Assembly: GCA_035293565.1 (NCBI GenBank)
Contig: DATGMP010000005.1
Location: 1 to 64,000 of the forward strand
DNA from: DATGMP01 sp035293565
Lineage (GTDB): Bacteria; Pseudomonadota; Alphaproteobacteria; BOG-932; Roseiterribacteraceae
Length of the DNA stretch: 64,000 nt
Reading direction: 5' to 3'
Shown one piece after another: positions 59,033-64,000 of this stretch; within the stretch, counting starts at the first letter, position 1; every line of letters starts with the position of its first letter. Both the position numbers and the translations under genes were made by a program. Below the pieces are notes generated by a model that did no database searches, was not told the DNA's origin, and saw nothing but the letters and a program-made list of their open reading frames with translations.

Positions 59033-59722
59033 CTAGGACACTTGGGATATAGTGTTCCGAACGGCCCTGACAAACCCCGCCAACGCATCGCAATCGTCGA
59101 AGCGCCGCGCCGGCGCAGCGTCGGTCAGCAAGCTGGAATCCTGCGGTCCCGGCCCGACCAGCACGGCCGTGCAGCCGGCAGCAAGGGCTGCGCGCATGTC
59201 GATATCGGTATCGCCCACCACCCAAACGGCTGGCCCGGCTTCGATTCCGGCCTTTTCGAGTGCCATGAGAATCGGGGCCGGATGGGGCTTGTCCAAGGGC
59301 GCATCCTGCGCCCCTACGATCCCGAAGAAGCGTTCCGACCAGCCCAGATGAGCGACTTCGCGTCGCAGCAAATCCCCCAGCTTGTTGGAGACGATGCCCA
59401 TGGGGATTCCCGCCTCCCCAAGCGCCGCAAGCAAAGCCTCGGCCCCGGGCATGATCCGGATTCCATCCAGATGGTGCTCTGCAAAATGAGCAAGGAAAAT
59501 CTCGCGCGGACGCTGCCATTGCGGGCCGAACACCCGCGCGAATACCTCGCGCCCCGAAAATCGCGCGGAGGCGAGCACCTGCTCCATGTCAAACGGCTCG
59601 CGGCCCGCGTCGGCGAGCGCCGCGTTGAGGGCGGCTTGAATGCTGAGCCAATTCTCGATCAGCGTATTGTCCCAGTCGAACAGGATGGCGCTGGGATGCG
59701 GAACTTTGCTCAATAGCGCCAT
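59033..59722 (-). CDS. HAD-family phosphatase, phosphoglycolate-phosphatase-like
   Basis: A 229-aa HAD-IA hydrolase. Motif I LFDWDNTLIENW (FDWDNTL, the DxDxT form with Trp), motif II GIVSNK, Lys region DAPLDKPHPAP, motif IV VWVVGDTDIDMRAA. The cap domain is helical. It overlaps the aminotransferase gene upstream by 13 bases and lies between it and hfq. The substrate could be phosphoglycolate or another small phosphate ester. Confidence 0.88.
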   Translation of the reverse strand: MALLSKVPHPSAILFDWDNTLIENWLSIQAALNAALADAGREPFDMEQVLASARFSGREVFARVFGPQWQRPREIFLAHFAEHHLDGIRIMPGAEALLAALGEAGIPMGIVSNKLGDLLRREVAHLGWSERFFGIVGAQDAPLDKPHPAPILMALEKAGIEAGPAVWVVGDTDIDMRAALAAGCTAVLVGPGPQDSSLLTDAAPARRFDDCDALAGFVRAVRNTISQVS

Positions 59723-60588
59723 TTGAACGGGGCGCTCTGGCGCTTGCGGGCATAATCCAGATAGCCGGCGCGCAGCTGGGTCGCGATCCCGCCCGGGTGC
59801 CCGTTGGCGATCGAATGGCCATCGATTTCCACGATGGGCAGGCAGAAGGTGGTGGCCGAAGTGAGGAACGCCTCGCGAGCCTCATAAGCCTCCGCCGGCG
59901 TGAAGGGCCGCCGCTCGATCCTGAGATTGATCTCCTCGGCCAGCGCCGCGATCGCATTGCCCGTGATGCCCTTCAGGATCGAATGGTCGGCTTGTCTCGT
60001 GACGAGGACCCCGTCCTTGGTGACGATCCATGCATTGCTCGACGCGCCTTCGGTCACGAACCCGTCATCATCGACCATCCACGCTTCGAATGCCCCGACT
60101 TTCGCCGCCGCCTGCTTGGCCAGCACTTGAGCCAGCAGGCCGACGCTCTTGATGTCGCGCCGTGCCCATCGAATCTCCGGGACCGTGACGACGCGCACGC
60201 CCGTTTCAGCTGCCGGAACCACGGAGTGATTTTGCCGCCGGGTGGTCATCACCAACGTGGCATGCACACCTCTGGGGAACCGGAAGTCCCGAGGCGCAAC
60301 GCCGCGTGTGACCTGGATATAGAGAATGCCCTCCTCCAGCCGGTTGCGGCGGACGAGCTCATGCATCAGGAGCTTGAGCGCGCTTCGCTCCATCGGCTTG
60401 GAGATCTCGAGCTCTGAAAGCGACCGATCGAGACGATCCAGATGGCCGTCCTCGTCCACCGTGCGCCCACCTAGGATCGTCACGACCTCATAGACCCCGT
60501 CGGCAAACTGAAATCCGCGGTCCTCGATATGGACCGCTGCCCGGTCATGGGGAACGAACCGGCCATTGACGTAAGCGAGATGGGGCAT
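59710..60588 (-). CDS. D-amino-acid aminotransferase (class IV)
   Basis: A 292-aa PLP enzyme of fold type IV, related to branched-chain and D-alanine aminotransferases. N-terminus LAYVNGRFVPHDRAAVHIED with RGFQFADGVYEVV; the PLP Lys is in RRDIKSVGLL; phosphate-binding TEGASSNAWIV and ILKGITGNAI follow. The same gene is found after ntrX in Rhodospirillales. It starts four bases after the ntrX stop. It probably makes D-amino acids for peptidoglycan; the specificity is inferred. Confidence 0.9.
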   Translation of the reverse strand: MPHLAYVNGRFVPHDRAAVHIEDRGFQFADGVYEVVTILGGRTVDEDGHLDRLDRSLSELEISKPMERSALKLLMHELVRRNRLEEGILYIQVTRGVAPRDFRFPRGVHATLVMTTRRQNHSVVPAAETGVRVVTVPEIRWARRDIKSVGLLAQVLAKQAAAKVGAFEAWMVDDDGFVTEGASSNAWIVTKDGVLVTRQADHSILKGITGNAIAALAEEINLRIERRPFTPAEAYEAREAFLTSATTFCLPIVEIDGHSIANGHPGGIATQLRAGYLDYARKRQSAPFKWRY

Positions 60589-60592
60589 CTCG

Positions 60593-62032
60593 TCAGTCCA
60601 ACGCGATGCGTTCGGCGCGCTCCTGACTGCCCGGCCGGTCGCCATTGCCGGTCCGGTCCTGCCCGGGGACGCCCAGAGTCTTCAGCTTCCGGTGCAACGC
60701 CGACCGCTCCATCCCGACAAAGGTCGCCGTGCGCGAGATGTTGCCGCCGAACCGATTGACCTGCGCCAGCAGATACTCCCGTTCGAACATCTCTCGAGCG
60801 TCCCTCAGCGGTAAATTCATGATCTCCGCACCGCGATCCCATTTGACCATCTCGGGCGCGATCGCGCCGATCTCGGGGGGCAGCATGTCGGCGCGGATGA
60901 TCTCTCCGACCTCGCCCTGGTTCATGATCAGCAGCCAATCGACGACGTTGCGAAGCTGTCGGACATTGCCCGGCCAGTCATAGGCCTGCAGCGCCGCGAT
61001 GGCGTCGTCGCCGAATTCGCGGGGGTGGATTCCGCCGACTTCGGAGGCGCGCTGCATGAAGTTGCGGGCGAGCATCGGGACGTCCTCGCGTCGCTCCGTA
61101 AGGGAGGGAATTCTGAGCGGCACGACGTTCAGCCGATAAAACAAGTCCTGACGGAAGCGGCCGCGCGCCATCTCGCCATTCAGGTCCTTCGTAGATGTGG
61201 CGATCACGCGGACATCGACTTCGACTCTGACCGATCCGCCGACGCGCTCGAAGGTCTGCTCCTGGAGCGCCCGCACCATCTTGCCCTGAGTCTCGAGCGT
61301 CATGTCGCCGACTTCGTCGAGCAGGAGCGTTCCGCCATGCGCCTGCTCCATGACCCCGATCTTGCGGCCGCCGCCCTCCAGCGCGAACTCGGTGCCGAAG
61401 AGCTCGATCTCAAGGCGTTCCGGCCGGATCGCGGCGCAATTCAGGATGACGAAGGGTCCGCTCGCTCGGCGCGACCGCGCATGGATGAGGCGGGCCACCG
61501 TTTCCTTGCCGCTCCCCGGCGCGCCGGAGATGAGGACGCGGCTGCCGCTCGGCGCCACCTTGTCGATCTCGTGCCGAATGCGGCTGATCGCAGGCGAAAC
61601 GCCGATCAGCTCGGTCGAAGTGCCGGCGCGCAGCCGGAGCTCTTCATTCTCGCGCTTGAGGCGCGCCGCCTCCATGGCGCGGTCGATGACCAGGAGCAGC
61701 CGGTCCGCCTTGAACGGCTTCTCGATGAAGTCATAGGCGCCTTTCTTGATCGCCGCGACGGCGGTTTCGATGTTGCCGTGTCCGCTGATCATGACGACCG
61801 GCACCGAGGGGTGGTGCTTACGGATCTCGTCCAGCAGCTCCATGCCGTCGAGCCGGCTGCCCTCCAGCCAAATATCCAGAATCACGAGGCTCGGCTGCCG
61901 GGCCCGCAGCGCGTTCAATGCGGCGTCGCTGGTTCCAGCCTGTCGGGTCGTATAGCCCTCATCATTCAAGATGCCGCTGATGAGCAGCCGGATATCGGCC
62001 TCGTCGTCTACGATCAGTATGTCACGCGCCAT
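60593..62032 (-). CDS. ntrX: NtrX-type response regulator
   Basis: A 479-aa regulator: receiver domain with phospho-acceptor D53 (VILDIWLEGS), AAA+ domain with Walker A GAPGSGKE (170-177) and Walker B LLLDEVGDM, and a C-terminal Fis-like HTH (NISRTATFVGMERSALHRKL). The sigma-54-contacting GAFTGA loop is absent: between ELFGTE and AHGGT the sequence is FALEGGGRKIGVMEQ. It therefore may not activate sigma-54 directly. The ATG (62032) overlaps the ntrY stop by 11 bases. NtrY/NtrX govern nitrogen and redox responses and envelope functions in alphaproteobacteria. Confidence 0.93.
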   Translation of the reverse strand: MARDILIVDDEADIRLLISGILNDEGYTTRQAGTSDAALNALRARQPSLVILDIWLEGSRLDGMELLDEIRKHHPSVPVVMISGHGNIETAVAAIKKGAYDFIEKPFKADRLLLVIDRAMEAARLKRENEELRLRAGTSTELIGVSPAISRIRHEIDKVAPSGSRVLISGAPGSGKETVARLIHARSRRASGPFVILNCAAIRPERLEIELFGTEFALEGGGRKIGVMEQAHGGTLLLDEVGDMTLETQGKMVRALQEQTFERVGGSVRVEVDVRVIATSTKDLNGEMARGRFRQDLFYRLNVVPLRIPSLTERREDVPMLARNFMQRASEVGGIHPREFGDDAIAALQAYDWPGNVRQLRNVVDWLLIMNQGEVGEIIRADMLPPEIGAIAPEMVKWDRGAEIMNLPLRDAREMFEREYLLAQVNRFGGNISRTATFVGMERSALHRKLKTLGVPGQDRTGNGDRPGSQERAERIALD

Positions 62033-64000
62033 ATCGCAACTGTGTGCTGAATTTCTGCTGTGTGGCCTTGGCCTGGGACGGCTGGTGCAGCGGGATGGAC
62101 AGCACCACGCGCGCACCGCCGCCGGAATTGTCCTGCATATCCAGGGAGCCGGCGTGATCTTCCATGATCTTCTTCACGATAGCCAGACCCAAACCCGTTC
62201 CTTTTACCCGGGTCGTGACATAAGGCTCGGTCAGCCGGTCGCGGCCGGTGAGAGGGAGACCCTTCCCATTGTCCGCCACGATGATAAAGGCGCGCTCCGC
62301 ATCGGCCGTCAGCTCGACTTCGATCAGGCCGCGCGGCAAGGCCAGCCCGCCTTCGCTCGACCGGCCGTCGATCGCGTCGGAGGCATTCTGCAGAAGGTTG
62401 GTCAGCGCCTGAGCGATCTGGCGGCTGTCGCAGTCCGCGATCACCGCATCGTTTGGCTTCCTGACCTCGTACTTGAGCAAGGGGTGCGCCTGGCGCTGGA
62501 GGAAGACCGCCTGATCGATGAGATCCCCCAGGGACTCCGGCCGGATGACCGGCTGAGGCATGCGCGCGAACGCGGAGAATTCATCCACCATGCGGCCGAT
62601 ATCGCCGACCTGCCGCACGATCGTGTCTGTGCAGGTCTTGAAGGTGTCGGGGTCGCTCTGGATCTCTTTGAGGTATTTCCGTTTGAGCCGTTCGGCCGAG
62701 AGCTGGATCGGGGTGAGCGGATTCTTGATCTCATGCGCGATCCGGCGCGCGACGTCGGCCCACGCGGCCTTGCGCTGGGCCTGGAGTAGCTCGGTCACAT
62801 CGTCGAAAGTGGCGACGTAACCGCCGACCTGCCGCCCCTGCTCAGCGCCGATTCGCACGAGAAGCGAACGGTCGCGAAGGCCGGGCCGCTTCAGATCGAA
62901 CTGATATTGGACCAGCCGCTGGTTGTTCGGAGCCAGCTGATCGAGCACCGGCTCGAGCTCCGGCAGAATCTCGGCCAAGGGCTGTCCGACCAGCGCCGTC
63001 TGATCGGTTCCGAAGAACTCGGCCGCGGTCCTGTTGGCGAGCGTGATTCTGCCGTCGAGATCAAGGCCGAGGACTCCGGCCGACACGCCGGCGAGGACTG
63101 TCTCGGTGAAGCGCCGCCGCACATCGAGCTGACGGTTGGCTTCCATCAATTCGGCGCGCTGGCTGCCGAGTTGGCTGGTCATGCGGTTGAAGGTCCGGGT
63201 GAGAAGGGCGAGCTCGTCGCCGGCATCGGGTTCCTTGATACGCGTCGTGAGGTCGCCCGCCCTCACCTGCTCCGCCGCCTCAATGAGCTCGGAGACCGGT
63301 TGGACGAGCGAGCGAGCGAAATGAAGGCCGAGCCAGATGGCCGCGAGCAGCAGCAGCAGGGCCACGACGATGAACATGAGCCACACGCGGATCTGCAGGC
63401 TCGAGCGCGAGCCCTCGAGCTCGGCATAGCGGGCGGAGGCGGCCTTCGCGATCGCCGTGTGGGCCAGCACTCGCTGGTCGACCGGCCGCGCGACATAGAG
63501 ATAGGTCTCGCCATAAAGGCGGATTAGCGCCGTTACCCTGTCTTGCGCCGGCGACGTCATGACCCTCACCTCGCCTCGCCGCGCGGCATCGATCTCCGAG
63601 ACCTGCGGCAGATCGAGCCCGAGCTCGAAGGTGAAGCCTGTGCCCGCGAACACCTGGCCGGTGAAGGCATCAAAGACGATCGCGTCGGAGAGGTTGCGAA
63701 TCAACGCCTGCTGGGCGACGACGGCCCGGAACTCGGGCGTCCCGACCGGCACCGTGTTGAGATCGTTGGCCATCGCCAGGATATCGCCGCGGATCGCCTG
63801 CTCGTGCTCCTGAAGATAGGCGGTCGCTACGACGACCGATTCGTTGACCGCGGTTCTGGTCTGCTCGCCAAACCATGATTCGACGCCCAAATAGAAGAAC
63901 CCGATCGAAAAGAGCGCGACCAGAATCGCCGGCACAACGGCGACAATGCTGAACCAGGTGACGAATTTGACGTGAAGGCGCGCGCCGGCCGTCCCCTGTC
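62022..64000 (-). CDS. ntrY: NtrY sensor histidine kinase (5' end beyond the window)
   Basis: Partial: the frame stays open to the right edge, with in-frame codons (…LHVKFVTWFSIVAV) before an internal GTG at 63935 that is not the true start. Visible order: membrane segment ILVALFSIGFFYLG, a periplasmic sensor, a second segment VWLMFIVVALLLLLAAIWLG, HAMP (RSLVQPVSELIEAAEQVRAG), PAS, HisKA with the phospho-His in RIAHEIKNPLTPIQLSAERL, and HATPase (LTNLLQNASDAIDG, DNGKGLP, GTGLGLAIVKKI). It phosphorylates NtrX, encoded immediately downstream with an overlap. Confidence 0.94.
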   Translation of the reverse strand, partial: QGTAGARLHVKFVTWFSIVAVVPAILVALFSIGFFYLGVESWFGEQTRTAVNESVVVATAYLQEHEQAIRGDILAMANDLNTVPVGTPEFRAVVAQQALIRNLSDAIVFDAFTGQVFAGTGFTFELGLDLPQVSEIDAARRGEVRVMTSPAQDRVTALIRLYGETYLYVARPVDQRVLAHTAIAKAASARYAELEGSRSSLQIRVWLMFIVVALLLLLAAIWLGLHFARSLVQPVSELIEAAEQVRAGDLTTRIKEPDAGDELALLTRTFNRMTSQLGSQRAELMEANRQLDVRRRFTETVLAGVSAGVLGLDLDGRITLANRTAAEFFGTDQTALVGQPLAEILPELEPVLDQLAPNNQRLVQYQFDLKRPGLRDRSLLVRIGAEQGRQVGGYVATFDDVTELLQAQRKAAWADVARRIAHEIKNPLTPIQLSAERLKRKYLKEIQSDPDTFKTCTDTIVRQVGDIGRMVDEFSAFARMPQPVIRPESLGDLIDQAVFLQRQAHPLLKYEVRKPNDAVIADCDSRQIAQALTNLLQNASDAIDGRSSEGGLALPRGLIEVELTADAERAFIIVADNGKGLPLTGRDRLTEPYVTTRVKGTGLGLAIVKKIMEDHAGSLDMQDNSGGGARVVLSIPLHQPSQAKATQQKFSTQLRYGA

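Overview
The window is a high-GC chromosome segment from an alphaproteobacterium. Several clusters point to a Rhodospirillales-like lineage: ntrY-ntrX-(D-amino-acid aminotransferase)-HAD-hfq-hflX, gyrA-coaD near ssb and uvrA, rlpA-dacC-tmk...holB-metG-tatD-MBL, trmFO, and a LexA box of the alphaproteobacterial GAAC-N7-GAAC type. The exact taxon cannot be fixed from the sequence alone. Five short-chain dehydrogenases, two luciferase-like flavin oxidoreductases and a P450 with its own ferredoxin suggest a catabolically versatile, probably soil or water, organism.

Layout. 1-4.7 kb is accessory DNA: the end of an IS630-type transposase, an iron superoxide dismutase next to a ferritin-like protein, three small exported proteins (one an entericidin too short for routine gene calling), a decayed HTH regulator fragment, and a MazE/MazF-type toxin-antitoxin pair with a palindromic operator. 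4.72-15.84 kb is an 11.1-kb integrated element in the 3' half of a tRNA-Lys(TTT) gene, bounded by a perfect 49-bp direct repeat. It carries a tyrosine integrase, AlpA, an SF3 replication helicase and a complete large terminase, followed by a chain of overlapping small genes, but no recognisable portal, protease, capsid or tail module. It looks like a phage satellite or a strongly reduced prophage and is the best candidate here for an undescribed system. Short GGGTAACA sites lie at both ends and once in the middle.

15.8-25 kb holds housekeeping DNA metabolism (coaD, gyrA, ssb, uvrA with a shared SOS box). 25-31.5 kb is an oxidative cluster: a limonene-monooxygenase-like flavoprotein, a CYP51-like P450, a 3Fe-4S ferredoxin and a Dabb protein, followed by trmFO and two SDR genes. 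32-45.9 kb is the cell-wall, replication and translation operon, interrupted between tmk and holB by a MarR-EmrA-EmrB-LLM cassette. 44.4-48.9 kb holds envelope genes: a GT39 transferase, a PAP2 lipid phosphatase carrying an unexpected N-terminal winged-helix domain of phage replication-protein type, and another polytopic protein.

49-52.9 kb contains a HAD phosphatase, two SDRs and a GntR/SPFH pair with a clear operator. 52.9-64 kb is core metabolism and regulation: cimA, mazG, coaA, a beta-hydroxyacid dehydrogenase, hflX, hfq, a HAD phosphatase, a D-amino-acid aminotransferase, and ntrX-ntrY, whose 5' end runs off the window. Most genes are densely packed, with ATGA/GTGA overlaps indicating translational coupling.
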